The position numbers and the translations under genes are program-made. Below the pieces are notes generated by a model, which did no database searches, was not told the origin of the DNA, and saw only the letters and a program-made list of their open reading frames with translations. A stretch of DNA of 64,000 nt from Sordaria brevicollis (Eukaryota; Ascomycota; Sordariomycetes; Sordariales; Sordariaceae), in contig JAUTDP010000013.1 of the NCBI GenBank assembly GCA_033439795.1, forward strand, positions 806,001 to 870,000, given 5' to 3'. Position 1 is the stretch's first letter. Each line of letters starts with the position of its first letter. Positions 1-12,071 of the stretch are shown piece by piece.

Positions 1-3000
1 GAATTTAATTACTAATAATTTTATTAATAGGGATTATATTTATTCTATTAACGACCTTCTATTTAAATTTATTAAAACGTTAATAAACGGCGCGTTTAAC
101 GATTACGGAAATAGAAATCTAATGAACGGCCTCCGATAATAAAACGGAGGTATTAAATTCCCCTTTATCGAAAACGTTTAAAATAAAAGGTTTTTAATAT
201 ATTAATTATATCCTAAGGGAATTCTTAAGAATAATAGTAGAGGGTATACCGTTAAGAATAATAATTAAGGGCGTATTAATATTATATTTATATAATAATA
301 ATATATAATATAGGTAGTAGGGTATTTTTAGGGGAAAGTAATTATATTATTCGTAAGCGGAGCCGAAAATAAGGTAATCGCTAGGTTAATTAATATTAAG
401 GGCGTAATGAATTAATTACGGGTATCCGAAAATAATAAAGTTATCCTTTATAAAATTATAAATAAAGAGATCGATAAATTTATAATATACGCCGGTATTT
501 ATAATTAGGCGATTAAAATGCGTAATATTTTTTTTCGTTTAATTATTAACGAAATATAAGAATTAAGGAATTGGAGTTTAAAAATTAAGAGATTATTATA
601 TAAAATAAAACGACGGTTAATAAATCCTAAAGTAGTATAATTGCTATTAATAAATATAATATAATATATTTTATATAGTCTATAAAATAAGTAGATAGAA
701 AAATTTAATAAATTAGGGTATTTATAACGATTATTTATAAAAGATTTATTAATTTTAATAATTTTAAATTTAATTATAAAGATATTTTTTAATTATCCTC
801 TTCTTTATTTATATTTAATAAACGTTAATTTCTAGCTACGATTTAAACGGGAAATTATATATGTTTTTAGTTATTAATAGAACCGTTTTCGTTATTTATA
901 ACCGGGTTTACGAAATTATAAGGGTATATAAAAGTAAGGTAATAAATAGATTATTATTACGGTATAAAATAATTAGGAGCCGGAATATTAGGAATAGGAA
1001 TATTTATAGTATTAACGTTATAATAATTAAATTAATTATATCCGTATTAACTTTAAGCGGGGTATTATTATTAATTACCGTTATTATTATTATTTTTTTC
1101 TTTTTCCTTTTTATCCTTCTTTTCTTTCTTCTCCTTCTCCTTTTCCTTATGTAATTTATATTCGGGCATTTCCTTTTTAAATTAAATACGACCCTTATAT
1201 TCGGCGGAGAAGTAGCCTTTACGATTATAATAGGTATAAATATTAGTCTTTATATAATATTAGAATACGTTATTATTAATTATATAGGAAATTTAAACGT
1301 CGGAGGCGGATATAGAATCGAAATTTATAGTAATATTATTTTCGTTAACGGTAAATTCGGGAACGGAGCCGTTTATATTATTAGAATTAAAGCCGGTAAC
1401 GGGGTTATTAATATTAAATTTATAATAAGGGTTAGCGATTTTATTATATTAATCTTTTTATTCGAACTATTTAGCGAAGTTGTAAATTATTTCGAATTAT
1501 TCGTTAAATTTATTATTTTTAAATTAGGGGCGCTATAGGGTAATAGCGTTATAAAAGCGGTCGGTTAAATATTAATAGAGGTAATAAATTTTTATATTAT
1601 TATTAAATTAATAACGTTCGATAATAATAATAAATTTATTTTCGAAATTAAATTATTTTAATTTTTTTATTTTTAAATCCTCGAATTTATAATAAGTTTA
1701 AATTACGGTATTAATGTTATTATATTTATTAATTATTTATTTAAATAAATCGAAGGTAATAAATTATTTAACCAGTTTATTAAATAGAATTTTAATAAAT
1801 TCGGGCTTAATTACCTCCTAAAGTTTATTATAAAGGGAATAGGAAATTAAAGAAAATTTAATATCTTTAGTTTTAAAAGCGGAAAATTTATTTTAAAAAG
1901 CGAATAGGATATTAATATATTATTAACGAAATTTAATAATTTTCTTAGGAATTTTATTAATATTATTAAAAATAAAGGAGATAATAATATATAATACCGA
2001 TTTATAAGCGCTACCGCCGTTATTTCCGATTAGGTCGTTAATAATTATATTATTAAATTCGGATTCGGAATTATTAGAATTAGAATTATTATTATTATAA
2101 TTATTTAGTAGGGGTATAAACGCGAAGTTGGTAGATTTAAATAAACGTTAGCGAAGGTTGTTAATTATTTTTTAATATTTAATTATTTTATATTTAATTA
2201 TATTTTAAGAATTAACTTTAAAATCGGAATAGCGTTTTTAAACGTCGGATAAATTTTATTAAAGGGCGGTTAAACGAATTTAAAAGTCGTTAATAATATC
2301 GTTATATTAAGAGGCGGCGTTAGCGAAAGTTTATTTATAAATATTATATTAAATTTATTATTTAATAGCGGCGTCCGAGAATTGAAGGGTATAATTAATT
2401 TTAAGAATTGCGAAATTAATATTAAGAATCGTATTAATTTAATCCTTATTTTAAATTAAGATATAGAATTAATTAAAATTTTAATATAATTAATTATTCT
2501 CGTCTTTAAATTATTAAAAATCCTCCTTAATATTTTAGAATTCGGTAGTAATAAAAATAACGTTAGATTATATAAAGCGGGTAATTACGTAAGCGGCGGC
2601 CGGGAACGTAGGGTAGTTACTTAGATTAAAAGTTTGGGTAATAGAAACTAGGATAATAATAAAATTATTATTAAGCGTATAAATAACGTCGGTAAATTGA
2701 TTTTAAAATTTAATATTACGAAGGTTAACGTTTTTAATTTTAGAAAGCGTAATAGCCGTAATGAAGGTATTAATAATTATAGCGGGGATTAAATTAAATA
2801 TTAATCGTTTAAATTAATATATTTTAATAGGTATAAGGGAAAAGAGAGTACGAACGATTGTAATAATATTCGTTTTAATAATTATTTAATTCGAATTAAT
2901 TACGGGGCTATTATTAGAGCGTTAATTATCAGGAAAATAATTTTTAATATTAATTAATATAATTAACGATTAATTTTCTTCGAAAATTATATACGTAGCG

Positions 3001-4430
3001 TTAAAAAAGGCTTAATAAATTATTAAAGGATAGCGTTAATACCGTTAAATATATAATAAAATATATATTATTATATAAAGGAAGAGAAGGGAGAAGTATA
3101 TACGGAAGATTGGATATATAGGCGCGAGCCTATACTCTAGTCCGTACGTACCTACGTAATATTGTACGTGATTATAAGTGATTAGATTTGGACTATATCG
3201 AATTATAGTATACGTACTATAATTAGGAATGGTCGTTAGGGATTTAGGCACTTATATAGGTGGTTAGTGCGTATACCGGGTATAGTATAGGTATAATCTT
3301 GTGATATTATCGATTAATAAAATTAACGGATTTACCTTCTATATTTTAATATATTATTTAAAGGTTTAAAATATATATTTTACCCTCCTTTTTAATATAT
3401 CCCTATTATAATAATCGATATAATATTCGATATTATATTCTATTTTATATTTAATAAATAGGTTAAATGATATTTTAATTAAGGAATAATAATTATATTT
3501 AATACGGCGAAGGTACTTTTATATATTGTAGACCTCCTATATAATAATAGTAAACTTATAACTACGTAATTCTACGATTAAATTATTACTTTAATAAATT
3601 ATATTAGCGATATAGAGGATAAAACCATCTTCTATTAGTAAATTTAAAGTATCGAATATACTATTTATATATAAAGTAATTTACCGTATAATTATACGAA
3701 TAATATTAAATAATCTTTCGACGGTAATTTCGATAATATATTTATAATCCTTCTATTTTTACCGATAAAAGTTCGCATTACTTATTAAATTTATTATATT
3801 AAAACGAAATTAATTAATTAAATACCGAAAAAAATATAAAGAAGGTATATATTTATTTAATAGGGTAATTGTATTTTAAATTCATTTTTTTAATAAACTA
3901 TTTATTATCCTTCCTTATTAATTATATAATCTTTATATTATATAAGTAAATAATTTACTTAATCCCCTTATTACGGATACTTTACTTAATTACTTTATAT
4001 TTATAACCGTAATCGTAACGAAAGTCTATTTGTATAACCCGCCTACCTCTTTTAATCGTTAATTAATTTATTATAATAAAGCCCGCGTAGGTAGTATATT
4101 AAAATAAAGTATTCGTAACCTTATTTTAAATATTGAAGGGATTAATAATATATTATAATAATAATAATAGTAATAATATTAATAACTGTTATTTCGATAA
4201 TCGGGGTTAGGTAGGCGTACGTTATAATAACTATAACCGCGACTAATAGGACCGGATTGATAAAGTAATAGGGGATTGCGGCGTATAGCGTTTTAGAGTT
4301 GCGGGAATTTCTATATTAACGGCGATAACGTTAACGACGGCGGTAAATTTAATAATAGCTTTAAAAGAGTTTACGCAATTAATTAATAATCGCTAATAAT
4401 AGTAATTTGTATTGTAGAGGTTAGGTAACG
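1..4430. repeat. RIP-degraded repeat block
   Basis: About 4.4 kb of very AT-rich DNA dominated by TA-containing words, with stop codons in all frames and CpG/TpA bias typical of repeat-induced point mutation. It ends sharply near 4430, where composition returns to normal. A retroelement gag relic occupies roughly 1100-2800 on the minus strand (listed separately). The segment 3090-3300 is clearly less mutated than its surroundings and could be an LTR, but I found no defined TG...CA ends or primer-binding site. The segment 3310-4430 is another degraded stretch that I could not assign. I see no functional gene here. Confidence 0.85.
1100..2800 (-). mobile_element. RIP-destroyed retroelement gag relic
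   Basis: Reading the minus strand in one frame gives a long protein-like reading broken only by TAA/TAG codons that RIP makes from CAA, CAG or TGG. At 1238-1197 the frame shows Y-x2-Y-x4-Y-x4-Y, exactly what a C-x2-C-x4-H-x4-C zinc knuckle becomes when TGY/CAY codons mutate to TAY. The spacer residues N-R-K-G and F-S-A-E are intact. It is followed by a Lys/Glu-rich tail. A single CCHC knuckle after a helical region is the plan of gag in LTR retrotransposons; pol would lie at lower coordinates or outside the window. The exact superfamily (gypsy or copia) is not resolved. Confidence 0.6.
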
Positions 4431-7319
4431 TTGGGCGCTAGCGTTAGGTACGGTATTGGCGGTCTAATTGGCACTTGTAAGTGGGGAAAGTCTTGCCGAA
4501 TACGATTTGAGGTCTTGCCCGATACCGATTCCGTAGCGGCGGCGTCGTCACTGTCATTTCCGAAAATGGGATCATGTTTATGGAAAGACGTAGACTTTTT
4601 GGTGGCTATAGGTGTATTTGAGTTGATGTTTTATAAGGAGCTCCTGGCTGGATCGGCACCAAATCCCGATACCTCTAGCACCTTGATAACTACACTAGGG
4701 AAACAAACATTTCGCGGACGGGTCCGGAGATGGGTGAAACTGGTTACGACTCAAGGAGAGGTTGTTCGGGATCATGTCAGATGGCCATCGGTGATGCTCT
4801 TATTCGGATTCCCGTACGGAGCTGACGGGACAAGACTGGCCTTTTTTTTTTCCCACCGTGCTTGCCGTCCACGTGCTCCGCGATCTCTGTCTTCTGCTGT
4901 GTGTTAGTCGGGCTCCACTTTAGCTGAGTGGGGTCCGGATATGTCCCGTGCCGTGCCGCTGTATCGCCCGGATTCCGGACTCCGGAGTGGCTGTTGTGTA
5001 TGTACGGCCATGAGTCCGGTCCGTAGTCCGGTCCCGAGTAGGCGAGAATTGCTTCAAGAAGGCGTGCATGAGAGTCTTGTGCACCCTCCCAAGTAGTTGC
5101 CTTGAAGATTGTTGCAAAATCTAGACCGGACATGATCTTGTTCTTGTGGTCGTACTAGTGATACCACACAACACCATCCTCCATTGTGTCCATTGCACCA
5201 CCCATCGCACCCCTCCCAGATATCCTCCAACGTGTTGCCCGTTGCCCAAGATGAAATGTCTTGGCCGTGCATCAAATCAAGTGCCAGATGTGGCTATCGT
5301 CATGATTGTCCAAGTCGTGCTCACTTGCTGCAAGATTGGTGCAGCACAACAGGTCCTCGCTTGCCTGGAGATATCTGTATGTATCATGATGTCGATATGG
5401 CTTCAATAACGACAATCTTACGAAAGAGGCTGTGCAAGCGCTGCCGTTGGTGATTGTGCAAAGTCAAGTTTCGATTTGCGTGTGTCTGTTTGTTGTCTTT
5501 TGAAGAGCTGTTGCTGTTTGCATGCTGTCTCACCAAGATAAATGGAAGTCAATACGGTCAGGTATATAAGAACATTTGCACAGCTGCTTGGGAGGGAGGG
5601 GACGGTTGGTGATAGTCTTTGTCTCGTTACCTCTAAAGACACCGAAAGGAGGGAGGTGAATCTCAAAGGTAGATTAACCACACATGGCACCAATGCTGTG
5701 TTCCTCGGGGGACAAGAGTGTGGCTTCGTCGGTTTGGAAAACCTCAAGTTGGAGATGCAATTTTCATTCAGGATCATCATTTTAAACTTTTCCGTTCCCG
5801 ATTCCCTTTCGTTGCCGTCCAGTCTCCACTCGACCTGGCGGGTAGGGCCTTGGTTATCCACTCCATCAGTACATATGGACTCATGCTAGTAATGCCATAC
5901 ACCAGGTGTAGTAAAGCCTAACACTTGGCATATACATCTGTTAGCAGCTGTCCTTTGGAGTTGAATGGTCCCATCCATCATGGGCATTTCCCTCCCTCCC
6001 TCCCAGCACTGCCAGCCTCCATCCGAGCCTCCGCCGCCCATGATCGCCATGCACACCACAATTTGAATCCTCGACACAACAACCAAGGACACAACAAAGT
6101 GGAAGCCACCAGCCACCCGACGAAATTCTTTACTTCTTGCCCTCTACCCGTCAATCTCTATATACCTAGAGGTACTCTACTCTTTGAATTGTGTTCAAAA
6201 GTACCTACTTGTAAGAGTTTCTCGTTTCCCACCACAGCCCCCACTCGATTCGTTGGGGTTGGGTCGTCCTGCTTCCCTTGTCACTCGCTCCGTCTCCGTC
6301 TCTTGTCTCGGGCAGCATGCACTAATCCACTTCCGCAATTAGACGTCCAGACACTTGCAGCCTGCTAGACCTGCCAGCCAGACACTGCAGCCAAAACTGC
6401 CAGACACCACCGACACCACACGGCATCGACGCACATCTCCCCAACCCCATCATCCAAACCCGCCAATCTCAGCCCTCGGAACGGTCTGGCCGTTTGGAAT
6501 CCCGGTCAACAAACCCAAGTCCCAAAAAGTCGCTTGTTGTTCTGTTGTCGCGGCGCCGGCGTCAACAGTCAACACCACTTTTTCCCCTTCCCCGCCGTCC
6601 TGCTTCCAGTCACCGGGTCGAGAAGAGAGTGCCGGGTCCTCCTTCCTCTGCAGTGTCATTCAGTCCGCCTTCTGCTTTCTTTCTTCCTCTTGACACGCGA
6701 CTCCTTCATCGCACCGCCAATCGGCCCATAGCGCTCGCAGATTTCAGAGACGGGAGCCGAGTGCAAGCATAAGCAGGCTTAAAAGTGCTCAATCTGTGCG
6801 TGCGTGCGTGCGACAGTGACAGCGGCAGCGATAGCAACTCGTCCCCAGGGCGAATTCTTTCCACCTTCCGACGGCGCACGCGACCCACGCAGCCTTCTCG
6901 TTGCTCGATAGGGTTTTCCTCCAAAGTCCAGCCGCTCAGCCCTCTCCGGCCTTCCTCGATTTTCAATCCTCTTGGGTTGCTTCCTCGCCGTTTTTGTCCT
7001 GTGCCTTCGTTGCGCTGCCTTATCCTTGTTCGTCCTTCATCGCGTCTCCCCTCCGACCCGTCCCCACTATCCCGCACTCGGCCACCATACGGACCATCAC
7101 GCAAACACTTCTGGATATCCTCTCTACACAACCTACCCACCCACGTCTTTCTTTCCATCTTGGTCTTCCTTTGACGACTTAGCTCGAATCTTACCACACG
7201 CCCTCGTCTTTGGCCGTAACGAGGCAGACGACATATTCCTTGCTCGCTTGCATGTCATGAACTTGAAGCCACCAGATCATTAACACAGGCATCCACCAAT
7301 CGAAGCCGCAGATTCCAAA
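4431..7319. other. 2.9-kb noncoding region upstream of F-box gene
   Basis: Normal-composition sequence between the RIP block and the first gene. Open frames are short, overlap on both strands and show no recognisable domain. From about 5950 onward the plus strand is pyrimidine-rich (many CCTCC, CTTCC and TTTCC tracts), as in promoters and 5' leaders of filamentous fungi, so the last part probably holds the promoter and a long 5' UTR of the gene starting at 7320. I see nothing else I can support. Confidence 0.5.
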
Positions 7320-9179
7320 ATGACACCGCCTACCGAGCCAATGCTTCTCGGTCAAGTACACTCCGAGCCCTTAATTCTGGATACCCGTCTACCAAGGACC
7401 GAGAGGGATCAAACACGGCAAGAAGAAGAGGAGGACAAGGCAGTGGTCGAGCTGGCCAACATTATGACCACGGCCTCGAACCCAGTATCGCCGGGTTCGT
7501 CAAGCCCACAACACGATCAAGGCGGCCTGCAGGACTTTGTCCCACCCACCCGTCCAAGCAGCACTCCGTTTCCGCACCCGGACCCTCGAAATGCCACTCT
7601 GCGAAGGGCCACCTGTCCCGCCGAGGATTTGATGGATTTGGACGAGCCCGGTCACTGTGAACCGCCCCCAGGCACTTTGCCGGGACCGAGCCAAAGCGTT
7701 GGCGTAAACCTCAACCATCTCCCCGCCGAAATCCACGAATGCATTCTCGACCACTTGTTCGGCTTTCGCATATCTCCTTCCTCCAAGAGTTCCATTGTAC
7801 GATGGGGTACAGCATTGCGGCACTCGAGGCGAAGAGAGCTATCAGAGTTGTCCCTGGTCAGTGGTGTGTGGAGGGTCCTGATCCAGGAGCGACTATATCG
7901 GCACATCAAGCTCAAGGCTACAATCGAGTCATTGCGCAACTCGTTTTCCTGGTTCTGTCAGAACCCGCATCTGCGCAGCTACGTGAAGCATATCGAGGTC
8001 TGGTTCCCTGTTTTCCAGCCAAAGTACGGTCCCTTGGCACAGTCTAATACCAATATTCTGCCTACCGTCACTGCCGATGGCTTGACCAATGCCACCTACA
8101 TACTACCGGGAAACAACTGCTCCCTAGAAGAGGCCTTTTACTTTGTCGCCGAGACCTTTCCCGAGGTTACCGTCCTCACCTTGGAAGGTGGCGAGCGAAA
8201 GAAGGCGCCGAAAGTGCGACACTGGATTCGGGAAGAACGCGGGCAGCTTAGGCCGATGCCCAAGGTCGAAACCATTCGGACACTTATCTGCAAGGGGCAG
8301 TGGAACCTGATCAGGAGTCTGGAAGACTGGGAGGCCATCATGTCGGCTCTCCCCAATCTCCAGGAATGGCACGGTTCCTACAGTAAGCCCAAGTCCAAGA
8401 GCTATCTCACCATGGCAGAGGTCCTTAGGCGACCCATGAGCCTGTCAACCTTGAATCTCTGCATCGAAGGCGACTATCGGCGAGAACTATCCTTTCCTCA
8501 CTACTTCAATAAGGTCAGGACCAAGGTGCATTTCTGCTCGACTCTTGCGCAGGCCGCCGCGCTACCTTCCATGGAGCACATTTCTTACACGGGAAGGGTT
8601 TGCAAACAGTTCTTTGTCGACCTGGCACATCGATTGAAGGAAGTCCGGAATCCTCGTCTCAAGTCGATTGATATCACAGTCAAGAACTGCTGCCGGAACG
8701 TGACGCACTGGAACGAATCAGGATCGGGAATTACAGACATGTTTTTCATCAAGGCGTTTGAGGCTCTGGTACTGGCGGGTATTCGCTCTTTGGAGAAGCT
8801 TACTTCGGTTCAGTACCTGCGGATTCGCTACGTTGACCTCGGTAAGTAGCTTTTTGGGAGCCCTCTCCTTTTCTTCAGGTCTGATTCGCGGCTGACAATG
8901 CTTATTCCAGACTCTCCTGTTCCCCCTTTAAATCCATACTTTCAGTTGCGCAACGGCTGGGCTTCCGGCGTCTGGAGCGAAATTATTGTTAGCGAACTCA
9001 ACCGTGTCCGGCCGTCGGTGCGCTTCGAGGAACTGTCCGAGTCCTTTGGTGAGATTGGCTACAGCAAGGATGGAAGGATGGTTATAAATCCCGACTTCCC
9101 GAGAGCGAGGGCTCTGTCGCTCAAGTTGTCCAACTACCGGTTGCTGAGCGGTGGGATATCCATTTCGCAGACGATCTGA
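7320..9179 (+). CDS. F-box-like protein, hypothetical
   Basis: Two exons, 7320-8841 and 8911-9179, joined across a 69-nt intron (GTAAGT...TTCCAG) give 596 residues. Without the splice the frame would stop just after the donor, while the joined frame continues cleanly. The first 130 residues are Pro/Ser-rich and low in complexity. Residues 133-147 (N-H-L-P-A-E-I-H-E-C-I-L-D-H-L) resemble the start of an F-box, the Skp1-binding motif of SCF ubiquitin ligases. The rest has scattered Leu-rich segments but no repeat family that I can name. If real, it would be a substrate adaptor; the substrate is unknown. The start ATG is preceded by AAA and is the first in frame. Confidence 0.75.
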
Positions 9180-9712
9180 GAGTTGATCAGTGCGGCATCT
9201 CATCAACACAAAAAGTACACATGCATCGACTGTATTTGTTACCTGGAAAGGTTTGGTTTTTGTTGGCTTGGTTCTTATTTCGAAAGCATGGCGTTCGGTT
9301 CCAAAGGTTGGGGCCTTCCACTGATATCAAGGCGTGCACAAAGGCAGGCGGGAGGGTGAAGTTTGGTCGGGGTTTGAGCATGAGGATCATGGCCGGATAG
9401 CACCGGCGTCACTCTTATCCTTATTTATGGGCATAACGACGAATTTTTGAAGATTCTGGCCCACTAGGCCATCCTGAGGCGGCTACAGGCGCATGGCCGT
9501 GGCATGTCATTGTTACCAGATAACTTGGTGTTCGCAGGGATATTAGTCAGGTCGGTTAAAAGGGTTCAACAGATCCCATGGTGTGGCTGCTCGTAGTAGG
9601 TACGGTATGCTCGCTACCGGTTTGATCGAGACGATAGACACCCAATACATATATGAATCCAACAGAAGCACATTACAGGACGGCCTCGCCGTCTTGATAT
9701 AGACATTCTACT
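9180..9712. other. Convergent 3' intergenic region
   Basis: 533 bp between the 3' ends of the F-box-like gene and gpi14, which are transcribed towards each other. It probably holds both 3' UTRs. No other feature seen. Confidence 0.5.
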
Positions 9713-11203
9713 CTACATGACCATTGTTATATACAAAACGTTACCAAACATCCTCTCATCACCTCTCAACCTTCCCTCACCTCCCCCATCCCCAACAATC
9801 ACCCCCAAAATCCAACAATTCACCACAAAAAATCCCAAACTCGCCATCCACAATCCCGGTAAGAACGTGCTCCGTCCCAAAAACTCCAACTCAAACCCCT
9901 GCTGCAACCACAGTCCCTGGCCAAGCACCCACAGCCCCAGCGCCGCCACCCCGAGCTTCATGTTCTTAAGGAAAGAAGATCGCGGCAAATACAGCGGCAA
10001 GAAAACCATATACCAGAGAAAGTACTGGCTCGTGCAGACCTTGTTAAACGTCACAAACGCAAAAGTTTGCGCTAGCAACGAGGTGGGGAGGTCCTTTTTG
10101 GCGAGAACAAAAGGGATGAGGACGGTGGAGAGCAACAGCTGGGGAAGGAAGGCTAGGGATTCGATCTTCAACTGGCTCCCTGCCGGTGTTGTACTCAATG
10201 GGGTGATAGAGGCGGAAGATAGATAGAGCTGGGTGTTATAAGGGCTAAAGTTGTGCCGGTGGTCGATGCGCGTGACGTGGTGGAGGTAGGTTTCCTGCAG
10301 GAAGGGATGGCCGTAGAGGGCGTACATGAGCATGTTGAGACCAAAGAAGGTGAGGAGGGAGGTGAGTGCTAGCTGGAGACGGGGCAGGGTGAGGAAGGAG
10401 GATATTTTCTTGAGGAAGGAGGTGGTCTTCTGGCCTGTTTCGCGAACTCCGGAAAACCGTTCGGCGTCCATCCACCACACGATGGCTGGCGCGTAGATAA
10501 AGGGGTAGATCTTGAAGTGCACGCTGAATCCCAGAAGCAAGCCGGCGAGGGTGATGCGCCGCGAGAGAACGGCCCAGAGCAAAGCCATGACGAGAACGCC
10601 CAGGAGACCCTCGGATGAGCCGCGCGTGCTGATAGTAGCTACCATGGGATTGAGAAGCCAGATGGCCGCGAAGGCTCTGGCGCGGGAGGGGGCCATTCCT
10701 TTTCCTTCATCATTTACTTCCTCCTCGTGCTTCTTCGTCGCCGTCCCATTTCCTTGAGAAAAAGAAGTAGTGGGACCAGGGAAATCAGTCCCCATAACCA
10801 ACACCCGCTCAATCAGCCATCCCGCCACCAAGTCCGCCGCCGCAAACAGCACCTTTCCAAAGCTAAACCACGCCGCGTTGATCACCTTGGCCGCCAAGGG
10901 ACCCCATTGCGCGCCGGCCGTACATGTGGTGGGAAGCAGCAACCAGGCCAAGATGGGCGTGTACCTGTACGTCTCGCGGGCGTAAGGGGACTCGCCGCGG
11001 GACACGAAGCGCGCTGCGTCAGTGAAGACCAGGTAGTCGATGTCGGTGTACTTGAGCGGCGAGTTGGCGTCTTGCCAGAGGCCGTAGAGTAGGAGGATGA
11101 GACGGAGAAGAAAGGCGGATAGGTAGAGGGGGAGTGGCCGGGAGAAGAGGGTTGTTAAGAGAGAGGACTTGGCAATCTTGGGGGTTGCTGGTGATGTCGC
11201 CAT
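9713..11203 (-). CDS. gpi14: GPI mannosyltransferase I catalytic subunit (PIG-M/GPI14)
   Basis: A single-exon gene of 496 residues. It adds the first alpha-1,4-mannose from dolichol-phosphate-mannose to the GPI anchor precursor on the luminal side of the ER. Many hydrophobic segments span the chain. The DxD-type motif of the family is clear at residues 54-56 in T-D-I-D-Y-L-V-F-T-D-A-A, followed by the conserved S-P-Y-x-R-x-T-Y-R-Y-T-P. The family is usually about 400-450 residues; the extra length comes from a polar Ser/Thr/Lys/Glu insertion around residues 145-170. The enzyme works with a small partner (PBN1/PIG-X) not present here. A CT microsatellite lies about 110 bp upstream of the start. 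Confidence 0.93.
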   Translation of the reverse strand: MATSPATPKIAKSSLLTTLFSRPLPLYLSAFLLRLILLLYGLWQDANSPLKYTDIDYLVFTDAARFVSRGESPYARETYRYTPILAWLLLPTTCTAGAQWGPLAAKVINAAWFSFGKVLFAAADLVAGWLIERVLVMGTDFPGPTTSFSQGNGTATKKHEEEVNDEGKGMAPSRARAFAAIWLLNPMVATISTRGSSEGLLGVLVMALLWAVLSRRITLAGLLLGFSVHFKIYPFIYAPAIVWWMDAERFSGVRETGQKTTSFLKKISSFLTLPRLQLALTSLLTFFGLNMLMYALYGHPFLQETYLHHVTRIDHRHNFSPYNTQLYLSSASITPLSTTPAGSQLKIESLAFLPQLLLSTVLIPFVLAKKDLPTSLLAQTFAFVTFNKVCTSQYFLWYMVFLPLYLPRSSFLKNMKLGVAALGLWVLGQGLWLQQGFELEFLGRSTFLPGLWMASLGFFVVNCWILGVIVGDGGGEGRLRGDERMFGNVLYITMVM

Positions 11204-11313
11204 TTTGAGGAGGCTTGTGGTGTTTTGGTTGAGGTTGGGTTGACGCTGTTGTTTAGGGGTTCATTCCATGGGTGATTGGCGTATCCATGAGCCTTTTCAA
11301 AAACCCGATTCTT

Positions 11314-11351
<38 letters not shown>

Positions 11352-12071
11352 GAAAAACCAGCCGAAGGGCTAGGCTCGGAGAAATGGGATCTTGTGAACG
11401 CACGTTGTGCGGGCTGGCTTGGTGTTGATGCCAGATTTCAGGGGTGCATGTACAAGCAGCGAGTGAGGTTATCGTTTTGGGGGTTTGAGAAGTTCTTGGC
11501 AGGCGTTGACATTATTACATGAGACGGTAATTTACGGCTTGATCGTGTAATTTATCACATGAACTTTGGCAAGCCCCTACGCTCTCGTAGTTTCGCAGTG
11601 TAACTCTGGTGACCATGACTTGTTTGTCCGCTGTATCCGGATGCACGTATTACACTTAAGTAACCATACTATAATATGGTCCCAAAACATGCACCAAGAA
11701 ACGCCAAATCTTGGTTTTGAGACATGCCGAGTTTCTACTGGATGGTATGTGCAGTTGAAAGAGAAACCTAAGAATGACAATGACCTTCGCGCGTTTCGCT
11801 CTTTCCCACTGCTTCCGAGATCTACACTAGCTCTTGGTGGACGCCTCATTGGAAGCTATGACGACAACCCTCCCACACACCGCACCGACACGCAGGAGCA
11901 CCCGAAGAGGAAGAAGTGACACCATACCCGTCCTCGACATACTTAAAAGGACTTGTGGTCACGATGGTCAGAGTTCTGAGGTGAAATGATGCCTACCTAC
12001 CTCTAGCTCTCATCTACTCACCCACTAAAACACGCTTCTTCACAAACTGAACTTAAAAGAGCCAACGGACA
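11204..12071. promoter_or_regulatory. Divergent promoter region gpi14 / amidohydrolase
   Basis: 868 bp between two divergently transcribed genes. It contains a (CT)n microsatellite at about 11317-11347 in the presumed 5' region of gpi14. No coding feature supported. Confidence 0.5.

Noticed and set aside
861..1154. 97-codon plus-strand frame rich in Leu/Phe/Ile
   Set aside because: Antisense of the Lys/Glu-rich tail of the degraded gag; composition reflects RIP and a purine tract.
4431..4907. Open frame of 158 codons just after the RIP block
   Set aside because: Starts with TTG, no recognisable motif, overlapped by equally open frames on the other strand.
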